DNA of 64,000 bases from Thalassobacillus devorans (GTDB lineage: Bacteria; Bacillota; Bacilli; Bacillales; Halobacillaceae), in the NCBI RefSeq assembly GCF_900176565.1, contig NZ_FXEH01000005.1:893384-957383 (forward strand), given 5' to 3'. A model generated the notes under the pieces. That model did not search any database. It saw only the letters and a program-made list of their open reading frames with translations, and was not told the DNA's origin. The translations under genes and the position numbers were made by a program. Positions 1-8,387 of the stretch are shown piece after piece. The stretch's first letter is position 1; each line of letters opens with the position of its first letter.

Positions 1-320
1 TGACAGAAGCAGATATAAATCACGCAAAACAAGAAAACAAAAAGTATAAGCATATTGGAGTCATTAAAAAAGTGGAGAATGACATCATAGCGGAAGTCTC
101 CCCGGTGTTACTCTCTTCTACCCACCCATTACATCATATTGACGGTGTCGATAATGCACTTGCCATTACAAGTGATATCGTAGGTACGATCACGCTGACT
201 GGTCCAGGCGCAGGAAAGCTGCCAACAGCCAGTGCCATGGTAGAAGATTTAGTACAGATTTTTCAGACGGAACATGCGGAGTTCTACGAAAAAATCTATG
301 AAAAACAGGCCGCAGGATAA
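1..320 (+). CDS. hom: Homoserine dehydrogenase, C-terminal part (5' end outside window)
   Basis: The reading frame is open from base 3 to a TAA at 318-320 and encodes the last ~105 residues of an NADP-dependent homoserine dehydrogenase, which reduces aspartate semialdehyde to homoserine for threonine and methionine synthesis. The stretch with STHPLHHIDGVDNA, ITSDIVGTITLTGPGAG and PTASAMVEDL is the conserved end of the catalytic domain. The protein stops soon after it, so a regulatory ACT domain of the usual size is not present after the catalytic part. The promoter and N-terminal cofactor domain lie outside the window. The identification is by family resemblance and fairly secure. Confidence 0.85.
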   Translation, partial: TEADINHAKQENKKYKHIGVIKKVENDIIAEVSPVLLSSTHPLHHIDGVDNALAITSDIVGTITLTGPGAGKLPTASAMVEDLVQIFQTEHAEFYEKIYEKQAAG

Positions 321-357
321 AAAAGAGCAACAAGCTTCAGGCTTGCTGCTCTTTTTT
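321..357. terminator. Bidirectional Rho-independent terminator between hom and the PdaC-like gene
   Basis: An 11-bp stem (GAGCAACAAGC / GCTTGCTGCTC, one mismatch) with a 4-base loop is flanked by A and T runs on both sides, so it can serve both convergent genes. It directly follows the hom stop, and the T run overlaps the stop codon of the minus-strand gene. Confidence 0.85.
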
Positions 358-1786
358 ATGGGCGCCATGACGACAGAGTTGGTTGTCCTGTTATTTCCGG
401 TTGTTTTTCCTGCAACAGCTGACTTACGGTTACCAGCTGGAACCCTTCCTCGGTCAGACGCTTTATTAGTGGTTCAATCACTTCTTGCATATGAGGTGAG
501 ACCTCCTGCAAAGAAATAATTGCTCTGTCTTCCGCGTGCTTCATCACTTCGTTAATAATCGCCTTTTCTTCTGATAAACGCCAAATCTCTATGTCATGAC
601 TATTCTCGATGACAGGAAGTTCAGTAATTCTTTGGATTTCCCGCTTTCCACGATTATAAGGAGCCTTAATAACACTTGGCTGGTGACCGGTCAATTCCTC
701 TACTTTATCAGCAGTTCTCTGGAGCTGTTCTTCGATAGCAGCGTCACTCAATCGGCCCCATTGACGGTGATTCCATGAATGGTTACCAATTTCATGTCCT
801 GCAGACGCAGCTTGGCTGATCAGTTCGGGATAATAAGTGAGCCTGTTTCCTAAGACGAAAAACGTAGCTTTTGCTTCATAGTTATCTAATACTTCCAAAA
901 TCCGTTCTGTAATGGAATGATGGGGGCCATCATCAAAGGTTAAAGCAATTTGCTTCTTTTTCTCATTCATCAGTACCTGGTCGGCCGCCACAGGAGCACC
1001 TTCCGCTTTAACATTCAGCTTTTTAACTGGAATCTCTGTACGATACTTTTTCAATGCTTCCATATACCTGTCCTTCATAAGTCCTTCAAGTTTGTTTAAT
1101 GGTATGGTCACTTCAACTGATTCGCCCGGATTTTCACCAGCCGATATTTGATAATAAAAATTCATGCCGTTACTGTCCAGTGAAAACACATCGAAATTAG
1201 CTTCGTCGGGTGAAGTGATTTGTTTTACCCACGCTTTATCAAACGAGGTTCCGAGGTTTTCATGGGCAAGCAGCTGGTCTGAGACATGTTCTGACAGCTT
1301 ATCTACATAATCAATGTTACTTTTAAATAATCTATCCAGTTTCAAGCGCTTCCCATTACTCACGTCAAAATTAAGGACCGATGTATCCACAGATGGATGC
1401 TCGCCCCCTAGATCAACCACTTCATTGAAAGTTATGCTGACAATCTCCCCCGATTTATAAAGAATATCATAGTCAATGTTTAGTTCATGGGGAATATCGC
1501 CCTTTTTCTCTTGTTTCAACTGGTAACTGTCCTGCTTGAATTTAGCAATGCTCTTTTTCACATAATCCATGATCACTTGATTCAACTGATCACTGGAGGT
1601 CTGAGGATAATGGACAGCTAACCGGTACTCATCGTATTCTTCAATGATTGATTCTATCGATATATTCAGTTTTATTTCTTTTTCCTTATTAGATGATAAC
1701 GCTTGTTCTTCCCCTGAACTTGCCTGTGAAAAAGAGCAGGCAGTCATTAAAACAAGCATGATTAGTAATACAGTCATTTGCTTCAT
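356..1786 (-). CDS. PdaC-like lipoprotein: DUF3298-type domain plus NodB polysaccharide-deacetylase fold
   Basis: The 476-residue protein starts with a lipoprotein signal (lipobox LMTAC, Cys17). Residues ~45-255 resemble the DUF4163/DUF3298 region found in Bacillus subtilis PdaC, and residues ~278-460 form a NodB domain. The metal-binding motifs are present: TFDDGP, and HSWNH after EIGN. Motif 3 reads KAPYN where RxPY is usual, and motif 5 reads ISLQEVS where LLHD is usual, so the arginine and histidine that assist catalysis are replaced. By family it should act on peptidoglycan outside the membrane, but the substitutions raise the possibility of a weakened or non-catalytic, binding role. It is a single gene ending in the terminator shared with hom. 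Confidence 0.75.
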   Translation of the reverse strand: MKQMTVLLIMLVLMTACSFSQASSGEEQALSSNKEKEIKLNISIESIIEEYDEYRLAVHYPQTSSDQLNQVIMDYVKKSIAKFKQDSYQLKQEKKGDIPHELNIDYDILYKSGEIVSITFNEVVDLGGEHPSVDTSVLNFDVSNGKRLKLDRLFKSNIDYVDKLSEHVSDQLLAHENLGTSFDKAWVKQITSPDEANFDVFSLDSNGMNFYYQISAGENPGESVEVTIPLNKLEGLMKDRYMEALKKYRTEIPVKKLNVKAEGAPVAADQVLMNEKKKQIALTFDDGPHHSITERILEVLDNYEAKATFFVLGNRLTYYPELISQAASAGHEIGNHSWNHRQWGRLSDAAIEEQLQRTADKVEELTGHQPSVIKAPYNRGKREIQRITELPVIENSHDIEIWRLSEEKAIINEVMKHAEDRAIISLQEVSPHMQEVIEPLIKRLTEEGFQLVTVSQLLQEKQPEITGQPTLSSWRP

Positions 1787-1893
1787 AGTCAGGTTACCCT
1801 TCTATTCGTTAATAGTGAGCAACCTTATTGTAACATGTTTGTAATATTAATCGACATTTTTTTTGAAATCCACTAGAAAAGTTCCCTATTCTA

Positions 1894-2730
1894 TCACAAA
1901 TTCGTTCGAACATCCCATAATTCTGGAAAAAATCGGTGGTCCAGTACTTTTTTCAAGTAACCTACTCCCGATGAGCCGCCTGTACCAGTTTTATGACCAA
2001 TAATCCTCTCCGCCGTTTTCATGTGACGGAAGCGCCATTGCTGAAGCCAATCTTCGATATCTACCAGCTTTTCAGCCAGTTGATATAGGTCCCAGTATTT
2101 TTCTACATTCTCATATACTTTTGTCCAGGCAGCTTCCACCGTCTCGTCTCCGTGATAGGTCTCTGTAAAATCACGATTGACTAATGCAGGATTGATGTTC
2201 AGCCCAGCTTTGGCAAGTGCTTCTATTGCAGCGTCATATATGCTTGGCGCTTCATACGCCTCCTGTAATTTTCCGTGGAGCTCTGGATTCTTTTCATAAA
2301 TCTTCAATACGTGGGGAGTTTTATATCCGAGAGCAAATTCAATCATCCTGTATTGATAGGACTGAAATCCGGAAGCCTGGCCCAGCTGATCACGAAATTG
2401 AATATACTCTGCAGGTGTCAAGGTCGATAATACGTCCCAGGCGTGGATAATCTGGGTCTGGATTTTCGAAACTCTGGCAAGCATTTTAAAGGCCGACTGC
2501 ATGTCTCCTCCACGTATAGATTCAATGGAAGCCCGCAATTCATGAAGAATCAATTTCATCCAAAGCTCACTGACTTGATGGATAACAATGAACAACATTT
2601 CATCATGGTGGTCAGATAAACGATTCTGGGCGTCTAGCAGCTGATCAAGATCGAGGTACTCTCCATAAGTCATCTTTTCCCGAAAGTCTGTATGTACCTT
2701 TTCCTTTGCTTTTGAATCCTCATACTTCAA
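1894..2730 (-). CDS. kynA: Tryptophan 2,3-dioxygenase
   Basis: This heme enzyme opens the indole ring of L-tryptophan with O2 to give N-formylkynurenine, the first step of tryptophan breakdown. The 278-residue length is normal for bacterial TDO. Diagnostic stretches are [32 protein letters not shown], and the C-terminal block [22 protein letters not shown], which resembles the family's conserved heme- and substrate-site region. The start is TTG, chosen because GGGAGGAG lies 8 bases upstream. kynB and kynU are not adjacent, so the rest of the pathway must be elsewhere or absent. No obvious terminator follows. Confidence 0.92.
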   Translation of the reverse strand: MKYEDSKAKEKVHTDFREKMTYGEYLDLDQLLDAQNRLSDHHDEMLFIVIHQVSELWMKLILHELRASIESIRGGDMQSAFKMLARVSKIQTQIIHAWDVLSTLTPAEYIQFRDQLGQASGFQSYQYRMIEFALGYKTPHVLKIYEKNPELHGKLQEAYEAPSIYDAAIEALAKAGLNINPALVNRDFTETYHGDETVEAAWTKVYENVEKYWDLYQLAEKLVDIEDWLQQWRFRHMKTAERIIGHKTGTGGSSGVGYLKKVLDHRFFPELWDVRTNL

Positions 2731-2816
2731 TTTAGATACTCCTCCCTTTTTCCTGTTTATTATAGTTTACCATGTTATCCTCGGCACTTTAGTTGTTAAT
2801 ATTAAACTTTCTTACG

Positions 2817-2850
2817 TTTAAAAAGCTCACCAGCAGCGGCTGATGAGCTT
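2817..2850 (-). terminator. Rho-independent terminator after rpiA
   Basis: The inverted repeat AGCTCACCAGC / GCTGATGAGCT (one mismatch, short AGCG loop) is followed on the minus strand by a T run, directly downstream of the rpiA stop. Confidence 0.8.
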
Positions 2851-2853
2851 CGC

Positions 2854-3552
2854 TCAATTAGAGAGCACTTCCACCGGGTAATTGAAAAAGATACCGTTTT
2901 CGATTACTCCAGGTATAGCATTTAAGTCCTCCTCTGTTGTCAACCCGATATGGTTGAACCTGACCTCTACTATTATATTCCCCGTTTCCGTAATGACAGG
3001 ACCATCCTTATGTTTAGCCATCCGCAGACCGACTGCTGTGACATCCATTTCCTGAATCTTTGTTTCGACAAGATGAATGGCTCGTGGATCAACCTCAACC
3101 GGAACCGGAAAATTATGGCCGAGACGGTTGACGAACTTGCTTTCGTCAACCAGGATAAAAGTTTTTGGAGAGCTTGCCATCACTAACTTTTCAGCAAACA
3201 TGGCCCCTCCGCGTCCCTTTATCAAATTAAATTCGGAATCTACTTCATCAGCACCATCAAACCCCCAGTCCGGCCGCGCTTCCGTTAATGTCGTGGTCGG
3301 GATTCCCAAACGCGCACAGCTTAAAGCCACTTCAATTGATGTAGGAATAGCTGTAATCGATAAATTTTCTTTTTTCACTTTATCGGCAATTGCCTGGATA
3401 GCCAGAAAGGAGGTTGAACCAGAACCTACACCAATGACTTGTCCATCTTTTACATGTGCCGCTACTTGCTCGGCCACTATTTCCTTTTGCGGTCGATTAG
3501 AGATATCAGCAGACCATTTCAAATTACCTGCTAATTGATTTTTCCATTCCAT
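2854..3552 (-). CDS. rpiA: Ribose-5-phosphate isomerase A
   Basis: RpiA interconverts ribose 5-phosphate and ribulose 5-phosphate in the non-oxidative pentose phosphate pathway. The phosphate-binding loop VIGVGSGSTS, the GADEVD motif with catalytic acid, and the KGRGGAMFAEKLV motif with catalytic lysine are all visible. The ATG at 3552 gives 232 residues, usual for the family, and has AGAGG 8 bases upstream; an in-frame GTG nine bases earlier would overlap that site. The gene is monocistronic, with its own terminator. Many Bacillus species carry RpiB as well or instead, so this may be the main or a second isomerase. Confidence 0.93.
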   Translation of the reverse strand: MEWKNQLAGNLKWSADISNRPQKEIVAEQVAAHVKDGQVIGVGSGSTSFLAIQAIADKVKKENLSITAIPTSIEVALSCARLGIPTTTLTEARPDWGFDGADEVDSEFNLIKGRGGAMFAEKLVMASSPKTFILVDESKFVNRLGHNFPVPVEVDPRAIHLVETKIQEMDVTAVGLRMAKHKDGPVITETGNIIVEVRFNHIGLTTEEDLNAIPGVIENGIFFNYPVEVLSN

Positions 3553-3685
3553 AGGAGTCACCTCTTCCGGTTATGCTATTACCAGTATTCCCAACTTATT
3601 AAATAGACAAGCGCATAATTGTATCTTTAAGAAGCATTGCCTTACAATAACTTAGTGGATAGGCTTGTACTGGGAGGGTGATGAA

Positions 3686-3874
3686 ATGGGTACTTATTTA
3701 TTAAAAGGAATTGGGCAAATGCTGTTGATTGTCTTTGCCGGGATATTTTTTTGGAACCTCATTCGATATGGGAATCTTTATTTTGTTGAATTAGGAATGG
3801 CGATCGTTGGATTACTCCTTTATGTATGGGGGCGAAAAAGAGCAGTTAAGAAGAAAAGGAACCAGCCCCAATGA
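3686..3874 (+). CDS. Small membrane protein of unknown function
   Basis: The 62-residue product has two predicted membrane helices (about residues 7-24 and 31-49) followed by a strongly basic tail rich in Lys and Arg, suggesting the C-terminus faces the cytoplasm. GGGAGGG lies 7 bases before the ATG at 3686, which supports this start over the in-frame TTG at 3665. I do not recognise the family. It is convergent with the downstream dioxygenase gene. Confidence 0.6.
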   Translation: MGTYLLKGIGQMLLIVFAGIFFWNLIRYGNLYFVELGMAIVGLLLYVWGRKRAVKKKRNQPQ

Positions 3875-3893
3875 CATAGTTCCCTTCTCTTTT
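3851..3893. terminator. Candidate shared terminator overlapping two convergent 3' ends
   Basis: AAGAAAAGGAAC at 3851 pairs imperfectly with GTTCCCTTCTCTT at 3879, giving a stem that spans the short gap and both stop codons, with a T run on the plus side. Confidence 0.45.
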
Positions 3894-4863
3894 AATGTAA
3901 TTCAAGCGGACGGAGCTTCGATTCTATCTCTTCTCTTTCCTGCTCTAAAAATGGCGGTAAAGAAAGGTTTTCCCCTAACGCTTCGAGCGGTTCATCAACA
4001 TCAAAGCCTGGCATATCAGTGGATAGCTCAAATAAAATACCATTTGGTTCCCTGAAATAAAGCGCTTTGAAGTAATGGCGATCCACTTTTCCTGAGTTAG
4101 GTACACGTGCCTGTCTGATACGTTCTGCCCAGGCATCGTACTCTTCCTCATTTGGGACGCGGAAGGCTACATGGTGGACCCCGCCTCGGCCAAGTCGTTC
4201 TTTTGGCAGCTCAGGACGGGTTTCGATATGCACCTCTGCTCCAGCTCCACCCTCTCCGGTTGCATAAACTTCGATATCGGGAAGGTTTTCACTGACAAGA
4301 GATGGATAGGAGCCGACATGAGTAAATCCCATCAGGCTGGTGAGTATTTCTGCCGTCGGCGTTAATTCGGCGACCGTCAATGTGACAGGACCGAGACCGA
4401 CGATTGCATGTTTTGCGGGTATCTCCTCCGTCTCCCATGGTTCTCCGGCTGCTGCACCGACTTCGCCGTTATCAGCTACTAATATTATTTTTGTTCCTTC
4501 TGTATCTTCCAAAGCCAGTGTATCTCTTCCTGCCCGCTTATTAATCCCCCCATGCTTGATACGCTTCTCTTCCAATCGCTCCTTCCAAAAATGCAAGGCA
4601 TCCGTATCTTTAACTCTAAGTGACGTGGAGGAAATACTGGACACTCCTGGATGGGTCCTTCCTAACATCGGAATATCAAAAAACGTCACCTCTGTACCTG
4701 GGCTTCCTTTCGCATCCCCGTAAAATAAATGATAAGACTGGGTATCATCCTGGTTCACGGACTTTTTAACGAGGCGCATCCCTAATACTTTTGTATAAAA
4801 ACGGTAGTTCTCTTCTGCTTTACCGGTCAACAGCGAAACATGATGAATCCCTAATAATTTCAT
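3892..4863 (-). CDS. Ring-cleaving extradiol dioxygenase of the MhqO/MhqA type (VOC superfamily)
   Basis: The 323-residue protein has two glyoxalase/VOC modules (about 1-140 and 150-300). Visible iron-site candidates include His7/His8 (IHHVS), GGVHHVAFRV near residue 230, and FREPNGILFELSTD near residue 275. Relatives in B. subtilis (MhqA, MhqE, MhqO) degrade hydroquinone and catechol adducts. The start has AGGAGG 8 bases upstream. Two tandem palindromes closely resembling MhqR operators lie immediately upstream, so quinone- or diamide-type derepression by a MarR-family regulator is likely. The regulator gene is not in the window. Confidence 0.85.
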   Translation of the reverse strand: MKLLGIHHVSLLTGKAEENYRFYTKVLGMRLVKKSVNQDDTQSYHLFYGDAKGSPGTEVTFFDIPMLGRTHPGVSSISSTSLRVKDTDALHFWKERLEEKRIKHGGINKRAGRDTLALEDTEGTKIILVADNGEVGAAAGEPWETEEIPAKHAIVGLGPVTLTVAELTPTAEILTSLMGFTHVGSYPSLVSENLPDIEVYATGEGGAGAEVHIETRPELPKERLGRGGVHHVAFRVPNEEEYDAWAERIRQARVPNSGKVDRHYFKALYFREPNGILFELSTDMPGFDVDEPLEALGENLSLPPFLEQEREEIESKLRPLELH

Positions 4864-4881
4864 TATAGTTCCTCCTGTAAA

Positions 4882-4921
4882 TATCTCGAATTTGAGATAA
4901 TTTTATCTCAGATTTGAGATA
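4882..4921 (-). promoter_or_regulatory. Two tandem MhqR-like operators
   Basis: TATCTCGAATTTGAGATA (4882-4899) and TATCTCAGATTTGAGATA (4904-4921) are near-perfect 18-bp palindromes whose centres are 22 bp apart, i.e. on about the same helix face. They match the known B. subtilis MhqR box (TATCTCGAATTCGAGATA type). Position, 19 bases upstream of the dioxygenase start codon, fits repression. Confidence 0.75.
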
Positions 4922-5005
4922 ATGTCAATCGATTGAAATATTTCAAGCTTATCTCCCCTGTCTACATTCCTTCCCGGCTTACTGCGATCCTATTACTAAA
5001 CATTA

Positions 5006-5096
5006 AAAAAAACTTAGCTTATCGCAAAGTACTTATGGCGAAAGCCTTAGATTTTCTTATCTTTAAAAAAGTTAAACATTCTTAAAGTATAAAAAA
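5006..5096. repeat. Small dispersed repeat R2, copy 1 (internally shortened)
   Basis: This copy contains CTTAGCTTATCGCAAAG, then ACTTATGGCGAAAGCCTTAG and GTTAAACATTCTTAAAGTAT, matching 27525-27628 almost base for base, but lacks about 14 bases of the left half of the terminal AT-rich hairpin. It abuts the terminator of the minus-strand gene ending at 5132. Confidence 0.75.
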
Positions 5097-5120
5097 GAGC
5101 CTCCTCCAAAAGGAAGCTCC
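5090..5120 (-). terminator. Terminator after the sugar isomerase-like gene
   Basis: On the minus strand GAGCTTCC, a TTTT loop and GGAGGAGGCTC form an imperfect stem followed by six T. It lies 12 bases beyond the stop at 5132. Confidence 0.65.
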
Positions 5121-5131
5121 TCCTTATCACC

Positions 5132-5902
5132 TTATTTTGCATTCAAATATGGTAATTTATTTTTTAAGTAATTCATACTGATCTCCAGGCTCTCAAACGG
5201 CGAACGCCGGCTCTCGTCCTGTTCAACAATCCACCACTTCACTCCTGCTTCTTCCCCTGCCGCAAGCACTGCTTCTATATCGACGCCTCCAGTTCCGAGC
5301 TCCGCGAAGAACTGCTCATCATCATTCGTCATATCTTTCAAATGAACGAGCGGCGCCCTTCCTTGATAGCGTGTCAGCCAATCCACCGGATTCTCCCCTG
5401 CTTTTTTCAGCCAGTAGATATCGAGCTCTGTATGTACCTCCTCAGGATTCGTATCATCAAAAATCGTTTCCAGTGCCCTTCTGCCGTCGGATAAACGATC
5501 GAGCTCAAAATCATGATTATGGTAGCAAAGTGTAATGCCCTCTGCCCGACAGCTCTTTCCTGCTTGCTGTAAAAATGGTATCAGAGACCGGTAATCGGCT
5601 TCGTTTCGTTGCTCGGGCAGCAGGAACGGAACTACAATATATTGGCTGCCCAAAATTTTTTGCTCCTCTATAACTTTAGGTAAGTTTTCCTGTAAATCTT
5701 CCAGCGGTACATGCGAAGATACGGCCTGAAGGCTCAGTTCATCTAAAAGACTCTTCACTTCCTGTACGGTTAAATCGCCATACCCTGCAAACTCCACTCC
5801 GTCAAAACCTAGTTCCGCTACCTTTTTTAGGGTGCCGGAAAAATCTCGTTCACTTTCATTTCTTAAGGTATACATTTGGACGGCTACTGGTATATGCTTC
5901 AT
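5132..5902 (-). CDS. Sugar phosphate isomerase/epimerase-like TIM-barrel protein
   Basis: The 256-residue protein belongs to the xylose isomerase-like AP endonuclease-2 fold (IolE/IolI-type). Likely metal ligands are in YHNHDFE (about 128-134), ELDIYWLKKAG (about 160-170) and VHLKDM (about 187-192), and the C-terminal WWIVEQDES block contributes the last glutamate. The substrate cannot be deduced; inosose- or ketose-type compounds are plausible. The gene starts 21 bases after liaR with no hairpin between them, so it is probably the last gene of the lia transcript, an unusual partner. Confidence 0.75.
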   Translation of the reverse strand: MKHIPVAVQMYTLRNESERDFSGTLKKVAELGFDGVEFAGYGDLTVQEVKSLLDELSLQAVSSHVPLEDLQENLPKVIEEQKILGSQYIVVPFLLPEQRNEADYRSLIPFLQQAGKSCRAEGITLCYHNHDFELDRLSDGRRALETIFDDTNPEEVHTELDIYWLKKAGENPVDWLTRYQGRAPLVHLKDMTNDDEQFFAELGTGGVDIEAVLAAGEEAGVKWWIVEQDESRRSPFESLEISMNYLKNKLPYLNAK

Positions 5903-5923
5903 ACTCTCTCCCCTTTTCCTGTT

Positions 5924-6556
5924 TTATTTGACGAGGTCATGCTTGAAGGCGTAAATGACAGCTTGCGTTCGATCATGGACCTCCAGCTTACCAAGAATAT
6001 TGCTGACGTGGACTTTTACCGTCTTAAGAGCGATATACAACTCGTCCGCGATCTCCTGATTCGTTTTCCCTTCCGCTATTTTAAGCAGAATTTCCATTTC
6101 CCGCCCTGTTAATTGTTCATGTGGCGAGTCCTCTACTCGATTCCGCATCCGGCTCATGATTTTCCCCGTCACTTCCGGTTCCAGAATCGATTGCCCTTCA
6201 TAGGTAGCACGTATTGCTGAAGCAATCTCTTCCGCTTTTGATGTTTTCAGTAAATAACTGGTCGCTCCCGCTTCAAGCGCCGGATATACCTTTTCATCAT
6301 CAATGAAGCTGGTAACAATGATTATTTTAGCTTCCGGCCAGCCAGCGATAATTTCCCTGGTAGCTTCAATTCCATCCATTTCTTTCATGACCAGGTCCAT
6401 CAGTATAACATCAGGCTTTAAACGTAAAGCTAAATCTACCGCTTCCCCGCCATCATCCGCTTCTGCCACCACATCAATATCTGCCTGTGCAGATAAATAA
6501 GCGGATACACCAATGCGAACCATTTCATGATCATCCGCAAACAGCACTTTAATCAT
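5924..6556 (-). CDS. liaR: Response regulator LiaR (VraR family)
   Basis: This NarL/LuxR-family regulator has a receiver domain (residues 1-~118: ADDHEMVR, phosphorylated Asp in VILMDLVM, conserved Lys in YLLKTSKA) and a C-terminal helix-turn-helix (~145-210: LTGREMEILLKIAEGKTNQEIA, LYIALKTVKVHVSNIL). In relatives it activates the lia genes when LiaS senses lipid II-cycle antibiotics. The ATG at 6556 overlaps the liaS stop and has AAGGAAGG 8 bases upstream; a GTG nine bases earlier is less likely. It is the fifth gene in the operon. Confidence 0.93.
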   Translation of the reverse strand: MIKVLFADDHEMVRIGVSAYLSAQADIDVVAEADDGGEAVDLALRLKPDVILMDLVMKEMDGIEATREIIAGWPEAKIIIVTSFIDDEKVYPALEAGATSYLLKTSKAEEIASAIRATYEGQSILEPEVTGKIMSRMRNRVEDSPHEQLTGREMEILLKIAEGKTNQEIADELYIALKTVKVHVSNILGKLEVHDRTQAVIYAFKHDLVK

Positions 6557-7592
6557 TGGTCTCACCTTCCTTTAACGCTGGAACTTTTACTTCCAGCCTG
6601 GTTCCTTGTCCTTCAATACTGACAATTTTAAACGTACCTCCTACTTCATACGCTCGTTCTTGCATATTCTGTAAACCATAGGAACTCGACTTTGCCTGTT
6701 CGACATCAAAACCGGTCCCATCATCCACAACTCGCATAATGATCAGTTCATCACGCTCGATCAACAAAACATCCAGTCTATCTGCTTTCGCGTGTCTTAA
6801 CGTATTCGAGATGGATTCCTGCAATATACGGAAAAGTTGATCTTCCACGCCTTTATCCATTTTTATATCTTCAATATTCCATTCAATTGTCATCGGCACT
6901 TTTTGCGTGAGTTCTGCCAGGAGTTCTTCCACCCCTTCGCGAATCGACTTACCTTTTAATGCTACTGGCCTTAAATGAAGCAGCAGGGCGCGCATTTCAA
7001 GCTGGGATTGATGAATCATTTTTTCAACCATAGCGAGCTGCTTTTTAATAGCGATGTTGCCCGAATTGTCTCCTTCGTTTATCGCTGACATCATCATCGA
7101 TGCAGCAAACAGCTGCTGGCTGACAGAATCATGCAATTCACGCGCCAGCCGGTTACGCTCCTGGATGACTACTTCCTGAAGACTTTGCTCTCGTTCATTC
7201 GTTCTTTCTGTCGCCAGTCGTTGTGAAAGTTCAACCTGTTTATTTATTTTTTCTTCCAGTTGGGAAATATGCTTTTCAATAGCTGTGATTTCCTGAATCG
7301 TTTCATTTTCAAATTTGGATCGCTTCTGTCCTTTCACCAGTTCATTCAGCTGCCTGTCAATACCATGCAGCTTTCTACGCCAAAACCAGCCATAGACAAC
7401 ACCGATGATCATCCCAATAATAAGAGGGGCACCCACAATCACCATTAAGTAAGGAAAATCAAACACTTCTACTTCCCATAACCTCTCCCATTCTTTCAAA
7501 GGAAAAGCTAAAAAAGTAGTTCCTGCTATGATGATTGTTATCAATATACTAAACAGTACTGCCGACAAGATTTGGCGCATAACCATATTCAT
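6549..7592 (-). CDS. liaS: Sensor histidine kinase LiaS
   Basis: The 347-residue kinase has two membrane helices (about 8-29 and 46-68) around a short outside loop, a cytoplasmic linker with coiled coil (~75-135), the HisKA_3 phospho-acceptor motif RNRLARELHDSVSQQLFA (His near 153), and a C-terminal ATPase domain (ILQESISNTLRHAKA, DDGTGFD, GLQNMQERA). The small sensor loop is typical of intramembrane-sensing kinases. The start overlaps the liaF stop by 4 bases (ATGA), pointing to translational coupling. LiaF is expected to inhibit it in the resting state. Confidence 0.93.
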   Translation of the reverse strand: MNMVMRQILSAVLFSILITIIIAGTTFLAFPLKEWERLWEVEVFDFPYLMVIVGAPLIIGMIIGVVYGWFWRRKLHGIDRQLNELVKGQKRSKFENETIQEITAIEKHISQLEEKINKQVELSQRLATERTNEREQSLQEVVIQERNRLARELHDSVSQQLFAASMMMSAINEGDNSGNIAIKKQLAMVEKMIHQSQLEMRALLLHLRPVALKGKSIREGVEELLAELTQKVPMTIEWNIEDIKMDKGVEDQLFRILQESISNTLRHAKADRLDVLLIERDELIIMRVVDDGTGFDVEQAKSSSYGLQNMQERAYEVGGTFKIVSIEGQGTRLEVKVPALKEGETND

Positions 7593-8314
7593 ATGCGCTT
7601 CACCTCAATATTACCGGAGAACACGCTAGTGATGATTTTCACCTGTGGCTGTTTCGTTCCATACCCTTCTGTCCGGTAAGCAAGCTGCTGGTTGATCAGA
7701 TTTGTATGAGGGTTATCAAAAACAGCGGCACGCCCAAATACGGCACTGTGCGAAATGCTTACTTCCACTTCATATGGAACATAGATTTCAATATTACCTA
7801 TCAGATGCCGAATAGAAATAACAGCGGTATCGTCAACCGGAAGAACGGTATTGCTTAAGTCAATGATTCGATCACCAAAACCCCCGTGAATATTAATATC
7901 TTTCCATTGATATGCTGTATCGTCCGTTTGCTGGTTGCCAAAAAACTTCTGCTGAAAAAGAGGCTCCACTTTAAAAAGAGGTTCCCGGGCATCAGGCGAC
8001 CATTCTGGCTTCAGGTGTACCGCTTCCTTTTTGGAACGGGAATAGTGAACCAAAAATAATATAAGCCCTGCTACAATCAGGAATCGTACCGCCATCATAT
8101 TAAGAATTGTGAAGGTTAGACTGACCGCTCCCACCCAAAACACTACTTTGGCCCATAAGCGAGCGTATTTTTTCCAGCCCATGTACATCAGTAACCCCGA
8201 AAAGAGGACAGAAAAGATCAGTCCCCCATTAAAAAAAGCGATTTCAAGCACAAAAAGGAGGACACCGATGATGATAATCCAGTTTAAAGTATCGGTATTC
8301 AATCGTTGCAGCAT
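7589..8314 (-). CDS. liaF: LiaF, membrane-bound inhibitor of LiaS signalling
   Basis: The 241-residue protein has an N-terminal membrane part with about four helices (residues 10-90) and a C-terminal soluble domain (about 130-241) with IDLSNTVLPVDDTAVISIRHLIGNIEIYVPYEVEVSISHSA-type repeats characteristic of LiaF/YvqF. AAGGAGG precedes the ATG. In B. subtilis LiaF keeps LiaS off without envelope stress. liaG, found between liaH and liaF in B. subtilis, is absent here. Confidence 0.9.
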   Translation of the reverse strand: MLQRLNTDTLNWIIIIGVLLFVLEIAFFNGGLIFSVLFSGLLMYMGWKKYARLWAKVVFWVGAVSLTFTILNMMAVRFLIVAGLILFLVHYSRSKKEAVHLKPEWSPDAREPLFKVEPLFQQKFFGNQQTDDTAYQWKDINIHGGFGDRIIDLSNTVLPVDDTAVISIRHLIGNIEIYVPYEVEVSISHSAVFGRAAVFDNPHTNLINQQLAYRTEGYGTKQPQVKIITSVFSGNIEVKRI

Positions 8315-8346
8315 CAGTGGTTCCCTCCTTTTTGTTGATTATGTAT

Positions 8347-8373
8347 AAAAAGACGCAATGCCTGCGCCTTTTT
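8347..8373 (-). terminator. Hairpin between liaH and liaF, probable attenuator
   Basis: AAAAAGACGCA pairs with TGCGCCTTTTT around an ATGCC loop, and the minus strand ends in a T run. In B. subtilis most stress-induced transcripts stop after liaIH and only some read into liaGFSR; this hairpin sits at the matching place. Confidence 0.65.
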
Positions 8374-8387
8374 AGGATATCATGTTT

